DNA of 64,000 nt from Gammaproteobacteria bacterium (GTDB lineage Bacteria; Pseudomonadota; Gammaproteobacteria; Pseudomonadales; Azotimanducaceae), in the NCBI GenBank assembly GCA_028821515.1, contig JAPPGA010000039.1, positions 1-64,000 on the forward strand, given 5' to 3'. Positions 32,636-41,633 of the stretch are shown here, one piece after another. The stretch's first letter is position 1, and each line of letters starts with the position of its first letter. The notes beneath the pieces were generated by a model that worked only from the letters and a program-made list of their open reading frames with translations, was not told the DNA's origin and did not search any database. Position numbers and translations under genes: made by a program.

Positions 32636-33960
32636 GCGGCTGGGTCCCGTCTTCCCTTGAGTGTCTCCACGATACGCCCATGCTCCTGCTCGTCCAAGCG
32701 ATAGGCGAGCGAGACAACGACCAGCAGGACCTGGATGGCGAACGGCACAAGCGACATCGACCACAGGATCGCCGTCAGTGACCCTTCTGACTGCGGCGTG
32801 TTGGCGACGTAGCCGAACGCGGCCAGCAGGCCGGCAACGCCGGCGCCTCCGACCGCCTTGCCTATCTTCTGGAAAAAGCTGGCCTCGGCGAACGTCAGGC
32901 CTGGCGCTCGCACCCCGGTGCGCCATTCGGCGTACTCCACGGTGTCGGGGATCATGGCCCAGCCGAACACGGCGATCGGGGCGCCGCCGATGGCCATCAC
33001 CGATCCCCACACGAACACCATGGGGACATTGTCCGGCGAAGTGAAATAGAAGCCGACGGCGCCGATCATCGCGACGACGGCGCCGACCCGAACACCTCCC
33101 GCCTTGCCGAAGCGCCTGGACAGCCATGGCACCGCGATCAGTCCCAGCAACAGGATCGGCATGGTCACGCCGAAGTAAAGTCCCAGCAGGTCCGCGCGGC
33201 CCATGTTGTACGTGAAGTAGTAGGGGGCGGCGGTCAGGCGCACCGTGAGCGCGAGCATGCCAAGCGTGAACAGCGCGACGACGACGATCAGGGGCGGGTT
33301 CGCGACCAGCGCCCGGGTGACCTTGGCAAGGGAGAGCCTTTGCGCCGCGCGCGGCGCGAAGCGTTCTTCGGTGCCCGCGAAACTGATCCACAGGAGGGCC
33401 GTCGCGACGACGGAGAACGCGATCATCGTCACCTGGAAGCGATCCACCCCGCCGCCGAGCCAATCCGACAGCTCGCCGAGTCCGACCGTAACGACCGTGC
33501 CGCCCGCGACGGCACAGCCGATGCGCCACGTCGTCAGGCGCGTCCGCTCCTGGTAGTCGTCGGTCAGTACCGCGGTCATGGACGCATAGGGGATCGTCAC
33601 GACGGTATGGGCGATGCCGAAAAGCACATAGGTCGCATATGCCCAAACAAGCTTGCCGAAGTCACCGAAACCGGGGACCGTGAACATCGCGACCGTGATC
33701 AGACCGAGGGGAAGCGGACCGAACAGAAGGTAGGGCCGGAACTTTCCCCAACGGCTGTGCGTGCGGTCGGCGATGAATCCCATGACGGGATCAGTCACCG
33801 CGTCGACGATCCTTGCCACCAGGAACACGCCGCCGGCGACAGCGGCGGATAGCCCGTACACGTCCGTGTAGAAGAACAGCAGGAACGCCATCGCCGACAT
33901 GAAGTACAGGTTGATGCCGAAGTCACCGACCGCGTAGCTGAATCGCCGGGCGTTATTCAG
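32632..33960 (-). CDS. GPH-family (MFS_2) cation symporter, probable CTG start
   Basis: A 442-aa transporter with 12 predicted membrane segments of the glycoside-pentoside-hexuronide:cation symporter type: SYAVGDFGINLYFMSAMAFL, DAVTDPVMGFIADRTHSRWG, the FRPYLLFGPLP motif, and DTVEYAEWRTGVRAPGLTF. Homology begins at L-N-N-A-R-R-F, encoded by CTG at 33958-33960, which has GAGGAGG (33968-33974) at 7-nt spacing. No ATG, GTG or TTG fits better; the longer frame to 34035 looks noncoding. It probably imports a sugar or glycoside for the coupled hydrolase. Confidence 0.85.
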   Translation of the reverse strand: MNNARRFSYAVGDFGINLYFMSAMAFLLFFYTDVYGLSAAVAGGVFLVARIVDAVTDPVMGFIADRTHSRWGKFRPYLLFGPLPLGLITVAMFTVPGFGDFGKLVWAYATYVLFGIAHTVVTIPYASMTAVLTDDYQERTRLTTWRIGCAVAGGTVVTVGLGELSDWLGGGVDRFQVTMIAFSVVATALLWISFAGTEERFAPRAAQRLSLAKVTRALVANPPLIVVVALFTLGMLALTVRLTAAPYYFTYNMGRADLLGLYFGVTMPILLLGLIAVPWLSRRFGKAGGVRVGAVVAMIGAVGFYFTSPDNVPMVFVWGSVMAIGGAPIAVFGWAMIPDTVEYAEWRTGVRAPGLTFAEASFFQKIGKAVGGAGVAGLLAAFGYVANTPQSEGSLTAILWSMSLVPFAIQVLLVVVSLAYRLDEQEHGRIVETLKGRRDPAA

Positions 33961-34031
33961 GGAGCATCCTCCTCGAGGTCGAAGGAACGAGGGCTCTGCT
34001 GGACGGCGCAACCATGCCCCGCCCCTTCGGG

Positions 34032-36299
34032 TCAATCGCCTCCGTTCTCCGAAATCGCCTCCAGCACCTTCGGCGGCGACATGGGCAGTTCCGTCATGCG
34101 GATGCCGAGGGCGCGGCTGACGGCGTTTCCGACCGCGGCCAGCGGCGCGACGATGGGTGTCTCTCCGCAGCCGCGCACGCCGTAGGGGTGGTTCGGGTTG
34201 GGCACCTCGACGATCTGCGTGTCGATCATGGGCAGGTCCGAGGCGACCGGCACGCGGTAGTCCAGGAAACCCGCGTTGTCCATCACGCCGTCATCGTCGT
34301 ATAGGTACTCCTCGTTCAGCGCCCAGCCGATGCCCTGGACCGCGCCGCCCTGCATCTGGCCTTCCACGTAGTCGGGGTGAATCGCCTTGCCGGCGTCCTG
34401 CACGGCGGTGAACGACGTGACCGTCGCCCTGCCGGTCTCCCGGTCCACTTCGACATCGGCCAGGTTCACCGAGAACGCCGGACCCGGTCCCTGCGCATTG
34501 AGCGATGCGCGCCCGGAGATCGGGCCGCCCGTGCGGGGAGCCCCGGCCGCAAGTTCCTGGATGGACAGCGGCTCCGCCTCGATGTTGACACCCTCGACCG
34601 GCCGCGCCGCGCCGTCTTTCCATTCCACCTGGTCGACGTCGATGTCCCAGGTCGCGGCGGCGCGGGCGCGCAGTTGGCCGATCACGTCCTCGCAGGCGTG
34701 GACCACCGCCAGCCCCGTCGCAAACGTGACCCGGCTGCCGCCGGTCGTCGCGCAATACCCGGTGCTGTCCGTGTCGGCGACCTGCACGCGCACCTGCTCG
34801 TAGGGCACACCCAGGGTCTCCGCGGCCATCAACGCCATGGACGCGCGGCTGCCGCCGATATCGGGGCTGCCTTCGACGATCTTGACGATGCCGGATTCGG
34901 TCAGGTGCACCTCGGCGCTCGAGGTGTTGCCGCCGTTGAACCAGAAGCCCACCGCGACGCCGCGGCCGTGACCTTCGGGCAGCTCGGCGTTGTAGTTGGG
35001 GTGGTTCTTCGCGGCCAGCAGGCAGGCCTTGAGGCCGATGGCCCCGAACGTCGGCCCATAGGCCGCGCGGGTGCCGGCGACGGCTGCGTTCTTGAGGCGG
35101 AAGTCGATCGGGTCCATGCCGATCCGCTGCGCCAGTTCGTCCATGACGGACTCGCCCGCGTACATCGCCTGGGGCGCGCCCGGGGCGCGGTAGGCGGCGA
35201 CCCGCGGACGGTTCGTCACCGCCTCGCGGGACTCGATCCGCACGTGTTCCACGTCGTAGGGCGCGAATATGCACATCGCGCCGGCGCCCATGGCGCTGCC
35301 CGCAAAGGCGCCCGCGTCGAATGTCAGGTTGGCGGACATGGCGGTGACGGTGCCGTCCCGCTTGCAGCCGATCCTGATCGTGTTGACGGTGCCCGACGCC
35401 GGGCCTGTGGCGCGGAACACTTCCTCCCGCGACATGACCATCTTCACCGGCCGGCCGCTCTTCTGCGACAGCTTCAGCGCCAGCGGCTCCAGGTAGATCG
35501 TCGTCTTGCCGCCGAAGCCGCCACCGATCTCGCTCGCGATAACGCGGATGTCCCCGACATCCACGCCCAGCACCATGGCGGTCTGGTCCCGAACGCCGAA
35601 ATGCCCCTGCGTGCAGCACCACAACGTGGACTGCCCGTCCTCCTTGTAGCTGCCGACGCAGGCATGCGGTTCGATATAGCCCTGGTGCACCATGGGCGTG
35701 ACGAACGTGCGCTCGATGATCTCGTCGGCCTGGGCGAAGCCGACTTCCACGTCGCCCTTCGTGATGAGGCCGTACTTCGGAATGTTGGAGGGCTTCGTCG
35801 GAGTCTCCGGCAGGCCCTGGGTGATCATGTCCTCGTGCAGCAGCGGCGCATCCGGCGCCATGGCCTGAAGTGCGTCGGTGAGGGATTCCAGCACCTCGTA
35901 GTCCACCTCGACGGCGGCCGCGGCGAGCTCCGCGACGCGGTTCGAGACCGCCGCCACGGCGGCGACCGCATGGCCGTGATACAGCGCTTTTTTGCTGGCC
36001 ATGAGGTTTTCGTTGAACGCCCGCTGTCCGAAGCCGAGTTTCGCGCGGTCCGGAAAGTCGGCGGCGGTGACGACGGCCATGACCCCCGGGATCGCTTCCG
36101 CGCGGGACGTGTCGATGGAGCGGATGCGCGCGTGCGCATGGGGGCTGCGCACCACCTTGCCGTGGATCATGCCGGGCAGCTTGAAGTCAGCCCCGAAATT
36201 TGCCCGCCCGGTCACCTTCTCGACGCCGTCCGGCCGCACCGGTCGCGTCCCTATATATTTGAAATCAGTGGCTTGGTTGGTTTCGAGCGCTTCGGCCAT
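34032..36299 (-). CDS. Xanthine dehydrogenase family molybdopterin-binding subunit
   Basis: A 755-aa large subunit of a molybdenum hydroxylase. It starts at ATG 36297-36299, with AGGAG about 6 nt upstream. Family landmarks are YIGTRPVRPDGVEKVTGRAN, the Moco-contacting IGGGFGGKT, AYRAPGAPQAMYAGESVMDE, GSPDIGGSRASMALMAAETL, and GVRGCGETPIVAPLAAVGNA with the catalytic Glu. The AYRAPGAP loop differs from the AYRCSFR of CO dehydrogenases, so another heterocycle or aldehyde substrate is likely. No FAD or 2Fe-2S subunit gene is adjacent in the window. Confidence 0.9.
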   Translation of the reverse strand: MAEALETNQATDFKYIGTRPVRPDGVEKVTGRANFGADFKLPGMIHGKVVRSPHAHARIRSIDTSRAEAIPGVMAVVTAADFPDRAKLGFGQRAFNENLMASKKALYHGHAVAAVAAVSNRVAELAAAAVEVDYEVLESLTDALQAMAPDAPLLHEDMITQGLPETPTKPSNIPKYGLITKGDVEVGFAQADEIIERTFVTPMVHQGYIEPHACVGSYKEDGQSTLWCCTQGHFGVRDQTAMVLGVDVGDIRVIASEIGGGFGGKTTIYLEPLALKLSQKSGRPVKMVMSREEVFRATGPASGTVNTIRIGCKRDGTVTAMSANLTFDAGAFAGSAMGAGAMCIFAPYDVEHVRIESREAVTNRPRVAAYRAPGAPQAMYAGESVMDELAQRIGMDPIDFRLKNAAVAGTRAAYGPTFGAIGLKACLLAAKNHPNYNAELPEGHGRGVAVGFWFNGGNTSSAEVHLTESGIVKIVEGSPDIGGSRASMALMAAETLGVPYEQVRVQVADTDSTGYCATTGGSRVTFATGLAVVHACEDVIGQLRARAAATWDIDVDQVEWKDGAARPVEGVNIEAEPLSIQELAAGAPRTGGPISGRASLNAQGPGPAFSVNLADVEVDRETGRATVTSFTAVQDAGKAIHPDYVEGQMQGGAVQGIGWALNEEYLYDDDGVMDNAGFLDYRVPVASDLPMIDTQIVEVPNPNHPYGVRGCGETPIVAPLAAVGNAVSRALGIRMTELPMSPPKVLEAISENGGD

Positions 36300-36408
36300 G
36301 GGATCTCCTGGGTTGACTGGGGCGCGATCGGCAACAGTGGCCCCGGACCGCGCGCCTCCAAATGGTACCCTACAAGGCCCGGCAGCCGCCTTCGAGCAAC
36401 CCGGTGCC

Positions 36409-36843
36409 GTGTCCAGAACGCCAGATCGGCACGCATTCGCAGCGGACGTCCTCGCTCACGCGCGGGTCGCGCGTCTCGCCACGGCCACCGCCGACAGGCC
36501 GCACCTGGTTCCCGTCGTGTTCGCGCAAAGCGGCGGCGCGGTGTGGATTCCAGTCGACGGCAAGCCCAAGCGGCACACCCGGCTGAAGCGGCTCGAGAAC
36601 ATCCGCGCGAACCCCCGAGTCAGCCTCCTCATAGATCACTACGAAGAAGACTGGCGCGCACTCTGGTGGGTGCGCGTGGACGGCCGCGCGGCGGTCGTCG
36701 CGCGGGAGGACGCCGGTTTCGACGAAGCGCTCGCGGCGCTTCGCGGCAAGTACCCGCAATACGCCTCGGTGCCGGTCACTGGCGCGATCAGGATCGAGAT
36801 CGACAATGTCTCGCACTGGCGCTCAGGCGGACCTGCGGGATAA
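36409..36843 (+). CDS. PPOX-class (TIGR03668-like) flavin/F420-type oxidoreductase
   Basis: A 144-aa split-barrel protein. The start GTG 36409 is chosen because homology begins at TPDRHAFAADVLAHARVARL. Cofactor-binding features are TADRPHLVPVVFAQ, WIPVDGKPKRHTRLKRLENI and PRVSLLIDHYEEDWRALWWVR. Proteins of this type bind FMN or F420 and act in small-molecule reduction. The reaction is unknown. It is divergent from the molybdenum hydroxylase. Confidence 0.82.
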   Translation: MSRTPDRHAFAADVLAHARVARLATATADRPHLVPVVFAQSGGAVWIPVDGKPKRHTRLKRLENIRANPRVSLLIDHYEEDWRALWWVRVDGRAAVVAREDAGFDEALAALRGKYPQYASVPVTGAIRIEIDNVSHWRSGGPAG

Positions 36844-36880
36844 TCCCGCCCGGATGCACGGCTGGGTCCGAGGAGGCAAA

Positions 36881-37279
36881 TTGCGGCGCGGTCCGGTCAA
36901 GTTCGTGTTGATCCATCACGCGGCATGCGACGCCCGGGTGCACTACCGCATCTCCGGGTCCGGGGAGACCGTGGCCCTGCTGAACGAATCGGAGCGCGCC
37001 ACTCATGCGAACTCCATCGAAATCCGCCTCGACGGGTCCTTCTCCGAATCACCCCCGGACAAGCGCCAGACCGATGCCCTGAAAGACCTGCTCCTCACAC
37101 TCAAGCAGCGCTATCCGGACCTGGCCGTCGGCGGACACCGCCAGGTGCGCGGTAGCCGCACCGATTGCCCCGGCCGCAAGTTCCCGCTCAAAGCCCTGCT
37201 CGCCTGGTCCCGCTCCGGGCTTATCGAGGCGCGGGACGCCGCGCTGCAGGAAGAGGTCGACCGCCAGTACCGACCTTAG
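36881..37279 (+). CDS. N-acetylmuramoyl-L-alanine amidase-like (PGRP/Ami_2) protein
   Basis: A 132-aa compact amidase-2 domain. I favour TTG 36881 with AGGAGG 4-5 nt upstream; ATG 36854 is the longer option. Zinc-ligand candidates are His in VLIHHAAC, His in THANSIEIRLDG and the Cys in GHRQVRGSRTDCPGRKF, matching the T7-lysozyme/PGRP pattern. It would cleave the lactoyl-Ala bond of peptidoglycan or bind it. There is no signal peptide, so it may act on recycled cytoplasmic fragments or belong to a phage-derived set. Confidence 0.82.
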   Translation: MRRGPVKFVLIHHAACDARVHYRISGSGETVALLNESERATHANSIEIRLDGSFSESPPDKRQTDALKDLLLTLKQRYPDLAVGGHRQVRGSRTDCPGRKFPLKALLAWSRSGLIEARDAALQEEVDRQYRP

Positions 37280-37345
37280 GTCTGCCGCCAGTGGATCTGG
37301 GCGGAACGAACAGGGCGCGCCTTCGGCTGCGACGCGTTCAGTGGC

Positions 37346-38329
37346 TCAAGGCGCTGCCAGGTCCCGCGTAGCGATCCGCTGGCGCAGCAAATGGTGAACG
37401 AGGTCGATGGTGGGCGTCGCGATACCCGCCAGTGCGCCGAGTTCCTGCACCGCGCCGACGATCGCCTCGTTCTCCAGCGGCCGGCCGAGTTCCAGGTCCT
37501 GCAACATGGAAGTCCGGTGGGCGCCGACCTCGGCGGCGCCGTCGATGCGCCGTTCGACATCGATGGCGAAACGCGCCCCGAGCGCTTCCCCCACGGCCTG
37601 GGCCTCGACCATCATCGCGCGGGCCACGCGGCGCGTGCCCGGGTCCGTCGCCAGCACGTCTAGCATCGCGCCCGTGAGGGCGCTCAAGGGGTTGAAGGCG
37701 ACGTTGCCCCAGAGCTTGATCCAGATCTCGTCCCGCATCCGCCGCCGCAGCGGCGCCCGCAAGCCCGCTTCCGAAAGCACCGAGGCGAGTGTCCGGACGC
37801 GTTCGCTGCGCTCCCCCGACGGCTCGCCCAGGACGAACCGGTCCCCGGAAAGGTGACGCACCACGCCGGGTTCGACGACCTCGCAGGACGGATACACGAC
37901 GCAACCGATGGCGCGCTCCGGTCCGATTCCCTGCCACACGCCGCCGCCAGGATCGACGCTTTCCACGTGGCGCTCGCCGAACGGCGAATCCAGCCGGTGG
38001 AAGTACCACCACGGGATGCCGTTGACGGCACTGACCACCGCGGTGCCCAAACCGAGGAGCGGCTGCATCGGTTCGACGACGGCAGGGATCGAATGCCCCT
38101 TCAGGGTGACGATAACGTAGTCCTGGGGGCCAAGCGTCGCCGGATCGTCGGTTGCGGCGACCTTGACGGTCAGCCGCCCCTCCCCCGTTTCGAGCGTGAG
38201 CCCCTGCGCCGCCATGGCGGCGAGATGCGGGCCGCGCGCGACCACCGAAACGTCGCACCCGGCCTGTGCCAGGCGAGCCGCGAGGTAGCCGCCGATCGCG
38301 CCGGCGCCGTAGACGCAGATCTTCGTCAT
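37346..38329 (-). CDS. Ketopantoate reductase-family (2-dehydropantoate 2-reductase) protein
   Basis: A 327-aa protein with NADP-binding VYGAGAIGGYLAARLAQAG at the N-terminus, VIVTLKGHSIPAVVEPM, and the catalytic Lys in DEIWIKLWGNVAFNPLSALTG. An AAGGGA precedes the ATG at 38327-38329. The PanE/ApbA fold covers both pantothenate synthesis and paralogs that reduce other 2-oxoacids. The neighbour is an acyl-CoA synthetase on the same strand, so a catabolic paralog is plausible and the symbol panE is not asserted. Confidence 0.85.
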   Translation of the reverse strand: MTKICVYGAGAIGGYLAARLAQAGCDVSVVARGPHLAAMAAQGLTLETGEGRLTVKVAATDDPATLGPQDYVIVTLKGHSIPAVVEPMQPLLGLGTAVVSAVNGIPWWYFHRLDSPFGERHVESVDPGGGVWQGIGPERAIGCVVYPSCEVVEPGVVRHLSGDRFVLGEPSGERSERVRTLASVLSEAGLRAPLRRRMRDEIWIKLWGNVAFNPLSALTGAMLDVLATDPGTRRVARAMMVEAQAVGEALGARFAIDVERRIDGAAEVGAHRTSMLQDLELGRPLENEAIVGAVQELGALAGIATPTIDLVHHLLRQRIATRDLAAP

Positions 38330-38375
38330 CGCCGCAGTCCCTTCGGGACCACGGGCTCCAGGACGCCGCGGGCGT

Positions 38376-39863
38376 TCATTCGCCCAGTCCCAATGCCGAG
38401 GCGAGTCCGATGCGCTGGATCTTGCCGGTGGCGCCTCTCGGAATCACGTCGACGAACACGATGGTGCGTGGCACCTTGAAGTCCGCCAGGCGCATCGCAG
38501 CGAAAGCCCTGAGCGCGTCGGCGTCGACCGCGTGGCCCTCGGCCTGGACGACTACCGCGGCCACGTCTTCACCGAGCCGACGGTGCGGCATGGCGAACGT
38601 GCATGCCTCGGCGACGGCGGGGTGGTCGAGCAATACCTCGTCCACCTCCAGGGGAGCGACTTTCTCGCCGCCCCGGTTGATGATCTCCTTCAGGCGGCCC
38701 GTTACCTTCACGTAGCCGTCGCCGTCCATGTAGCCCTGGTCTCCGGTGCGGAACCAGTCACCGTAGAAGGCCTGGGCGTTCGCTTCCGGGTTTGCCAGGT
38801 ACCCGGCCATGACGTTGGCGCCGCGAATGACGATCTCTCCGTCCGCCCCGGCCTCGAGGGCAACGCCATCGGTGTTCATGACGGCCACTTCCGGACCCGC
38901 GGCGGGACCGACGAAACCCGCCTTGCGCGGTGCCGGCGGCAGGGGGTTCGAGCACATCTGGTGCGCTGCTTCGGTCATCGCGTACGCCTCGATTACCGGC
39001 GCCCCGAACGTCTCTTCCAGGGCGGTCATCACGGGGGGCGGCAGCGAAGCCGAGGACGAGCGGATGAACCGCAACGCGGCTCTCTCGATCCGTTCGCGGT
39101 TGCGGGGGGCGCGGGCGAGGATCGCCTGGTGCATGGTCGGCACCGCGCTGTACCACGTCGGCGCGGCCGCCTCCAGCCAGGCGAAGAAGCGCAGCCCGTC
39201 GAATCCCGGCGTGCAGCAGACCGAAGCGCCGCTCGAGAGACTCGCGAGCACCGGCGCCATCAGGCCGTGAATGTGAAACAGCGGCATGACGTTGAGGCAG
39301 GTGTCAGCGGATGACAGGGACAGCGCGCGCGCGATGTTGCGCGCGGAGGCGCGAAGGTTCGCCTGGGACAGGGGGACCATCTTGGGTCTCGATGTCGTGC
39401 CCGAAGTATGGAGGATGAGCGCCGTTGCGTCGTCCCCGCGGGTTTCCGCGGCAGCCTCAGCGTCCGCCGACAGCGAGAACGTCCCCGCCAGGCTTCCCTC
39501 TTGCAGGCGAAAGATGCGCAATCCCCGCCGCGCGGCCACCGCGACTGCGGGACTGTCCGCGCCTTCGGCAATGACCAGCGCCGAAGCATCGAGGTCGGAC
39601 AGGTAGAAGTCGAACTCGTCCTCCTTGTACGCGGGGTTCAAGGGGGCGACCGCACACCACGGCGCCGCGCAGACGAACGCGCCCGCCATCGCGGGGCCGT
39701 TCGGCAGCACGACGGCGACTCGGTCATCCGGGCCGATGCCGGCACCCCTGAGCACCCGGCCCGTGTGGGCCGCCTGGGCCTTGAGCGCGGCGTATGACAG
39801 GGGCTCGCGGTCCGGCGCCCGGATGGCGGGGGCGTCGTCGGGACCGGCGATCAAACCATCCAT
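38376..39863 (-). CDS. AMP-dependent acyl-CoA synthetase/ligase (oxalate-CoA-ligase-like)
   Basis: A 495-aa ANL-superfamily adenylating enzyme. The A3 core is ILHTSGTTSRPKMVPLSQ, then FIRSSSASLPPPVMTALEETF, VIEAYAMTEAAHQMCSNP, GYVKVTGRLKEIINRGGEKVAPLEVD, and the C-terminal Lys in RGATGKIQRIGLAS. Length and MTEAAHQMCSNPLPP resemble plant-type oxalyl-CoA synthetase AAE3 and its bacterial relatives; specificity is inferred. The ATG at 39861-39863 has a weak Shine-Dalgarno. It is followed on the same strand by the ketopantoate-reductase-like gene. Confidence 0.88.
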   Translation of the reverse strand: MDGLIAGPDDAPAIRAPDREPLSYAALKAQAAHTGRVLRGAGIGPDDRVAVVLPNGPAMAGAFVCAAPWCAVAPLNPAYKEDEFDFYLSDLDASALVIAEGADSPAVAVAARRGLRIFRLQEGSLAGTFSLSADAEAAAETRGDDATALILHTSGTTSRPKMVPLSQANLRASARNIARALSLSSADTCLNVMPLFHIHGLMAPVLASLSSGASVCCTPGFDGLRFFAWLEAAAPTWYSAVPTMHQAILARAPRNRERIERAALRFIRSSSASLPPPVMTALEETFGAPVIEAYAMTEAAHQMCSNPLPPAPRKAGFVGPAAGPEVAVMNTDGVALEAGADGEIVIRGANVMAGYLANPEANAQAFYGDWFRTGDQGYMDGDGYVKVTGRLKEIINRGGEKVAPLEVDEVLLDHPAVAEACTFAMPHRRLGEDVAAVVVQAEGHAVDADALRAFAAMRLADFKVPRTIVFVDVIPRGATGKIQRIGLASALGLGE

Positions 39864-40048
39864 GGAACAAACTTCGTAAACGAGCCAGTGGCCGGGGGCC
39901 TCCCGGCGCGCGGATTGTAGCCTGTATCGCCGAACCTGGGCGGTAACGGCGGGCCGGCGTGAGGGCACAGCCGCATCGCCGATTGCGCCCCTCGCCCGTT
40001 TCCGCCAAAGTTGCGTTTCGTTTCTGGTTGGCAGGTGGTCCGAACGAG

Positions 40049-40948
40049 ATGAAAGCGGCACCGATATGGATTCCCGCGCTAGCGGCCCTGGCCGTGTCGG
40101 CGGCTGCCGTCGAACCCGCCGGGCGGGTGTCCCACCCGGAACTTCCCGAGATCAGCGGCATCGTCAAGTCGAGCTACGGCGACTTCTACTGGGTGCACAA
40201 CGACAGCGGGGACCTCCCGCGTGTCTACGCCATCGACGCGGACTCGCGCCCGGTCAAGCCGCCCTACCTCCGGGTTTCTACCGACGAGTGGCCGGGACAC
40301 CGGATCGACAACGCCTGGCACACGGACTGGGAAGACATCGCCCTTGCGAACGGGGTGCTCTACCTCGCCGACGTCGGCAACAACGGCAACGCCCGCCGCG
40401 ACCTCGGCGTATACGCTGTCAACGAGGCCGACCCGCGAACCGTCGCCACGATGCGCGCGCTCAAGTTCATTCCGATCCGCTACCCGGACCAGCAGAAGTT
40501 CCCGGCCGAACAGTGGCACTTCGACTGCGAGGCCGTGTTCGCGGCGGACGGCAAGCTCTATTTCCTGACGAAACACCGCCGCCCCGGCGAGCACGTCTCC
40601 TCGGAACCCGGCGTCAAGCTCTATCGGCTGGACACCGAGCACGTCGACCGGGAGAACGTCCTGACCCTCCTCGGCCGGCGGGACGACGTGGTAATGGCCA
40701 CCGGCGCGGACCTGTCCCCCGACGCCATGCGGCTCGCCGTCGCGACCTACAGCGCGCTGTGGATATTCGATCGGCCCGAGACCGGGGACAACTGGCTTGC
40801 CGGGAAAGCCAGCAGGCTCAAGCTCAGGACATCGGTCGCGAAGCAGCTCGAAGCCGTTGCGTGGGACGACGAGTCCACGTTGCGACTGGTCAATGAGCAG
40901 CGCGACGTGATGCGCGCCCACGTTTCCGACTTCTCGGCGGTGCCGTAA
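40049..40948 (+). CDS. Exported hypothetical protein, probable beta-propeller
   Basis: A 299-aa protein. ATG 40049 gives a clean signal peptide (MKAAPIWIPALAALAVSAAA). The mature part has repeated strand patterns (EISGIVKSSYGDFYWVHNDS, YLADVGNNGNARRDLGVYAV, EAVFAADGKLYFLTKHR, MRLAVATYSALWIFDR) suggestive of a propeller. No enzyme motif is recognised. It lies 10 bp upstream of the nitroreductase gene. Confidence 0.78.
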   Translation: MKAAPIWIPALAALAVSAAAVEPAGRVSHPELPEISGIVKSSYGDFYWVHNDSGDLPRVYAIDADSRPVKPPYLRVSTDEWPGHRIDNAWHTDWEDIALANGVLYLADVGNNGNARRDLGVYAVNEADPRTVATMRALKFIPIRYPDQQKFPAEQWHFDCEAVFAADGKLYFLTKHRRPGEHVSSEPGVKLYRLDTEHVDRENVLTLLGRRDDVVMATGADLSPDAMRLAVATYSALWIFDRPETGDNWLAGKASRLKLRTSVAKQLEAVAWDDESTLRLVNEQRDVMRAHVSDFSAVP

Positions 40949-40958
40949 GGAGTCCGCT

Positions 40959-41633
40959 ATGGAAGGTGATCCGGGTCTCTTCGCGACGATGTACAGCGCC
41001 CGTGCGTTGCGTCGGTTCAAGCCGGACCCCGTCCCGGAGGACGTGCTGTTCCAGCTACTCGACGCCGCCGTTCGGGCGCCTTCCGGACAGAACGCGCAGG
41101 ACTGGCGTTTCGTCCTGGTGCGGGACCCCGAGCACAAGCGAAGGATGCAGGAATGGGCGGCGATCCCCTGGCGCCGCTACCAGGCTCGCTTCGGCAGGGA
41201 TGCCGCCGCGTTGGACGCCCTGCCGAGATCGCAGCGGCTATCGCTCAGGAGCGTCGAACACCTCGTGCACCACCTCGCCCAGACGCCGGTGATCATCGTC
41301 GTCCTCGGCCTCAAGGGGCGCCACAGCACCGTCGGCGGCAGCACGTTTCCGGCGGTGCAGAACCTGCTGCTCGCCGCGCGGGGCATGGAACTCTCGGGTT
41401 CGGTGTTCAATTTCCCGCTTGCCCGCGAGGATGCGCTGCGCGACATGCTCGGCATCCCGGACAACAACGAGGTCTATTGCGTCGTGCCTGTCGGCTATCC
41501 GGCAGACCGGCACGGACCCCTTGGCCGCAAACCCGTACGCGAGGTGGTCTACGACGGCAGATTCGGCGAACGCTGGCCGTTCGCCGAAGCGCAACCGGAC
41601 GCGGGGTGGCAGGACCGGTGGCTACCGGAATGA
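40959..41633 (+). CDS. Nitroreductase family protein
   Basis: A 224-aa FMN-dependent nitroreductase-fold protein. AAGGAG lies upstream of ATG 40959. FMN-binding features are SARALRRFKPDPVPEDVLFQ and LDAAVRAPSGQNAQDWRFV near the N-terminus, and AVQNLLLAARGMELSG in the middle. It may reduce quinones, nitro or other compounds. Its stop overlaps the next ATG (41630-41633). Confidence 0.88.
   Translation: MEGDPGLFATMYSARALRRFKPDPVPEDVLFQLLDAAVRAPSGQNAQDWRFVLVRDPEHKRRMQEWAAIPWRRYQARFGRDAAALDALPRSQRLSLRSVEHLVHHLAQTPVIIVVLGLKGRHSTVGGSTFPAVQNLLLAARGMELSGSVFNFPLAREDALRDMLGIPDNNEVYCVVPVGYPADRHGPLGRKPVREVVYDGRFGERWPFAEAQPDAGWQDRWLPE

Noticed and set aside
34377-36911. An 844-codon open frame on the + strand opposite the molybdenum hydroxylase gene
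   Set aside because: It is antisense to a full-length, well-conserved protein. Its product is Arg/His/Gly-rich with no domain, as expected from a GC-rich shadow frame.
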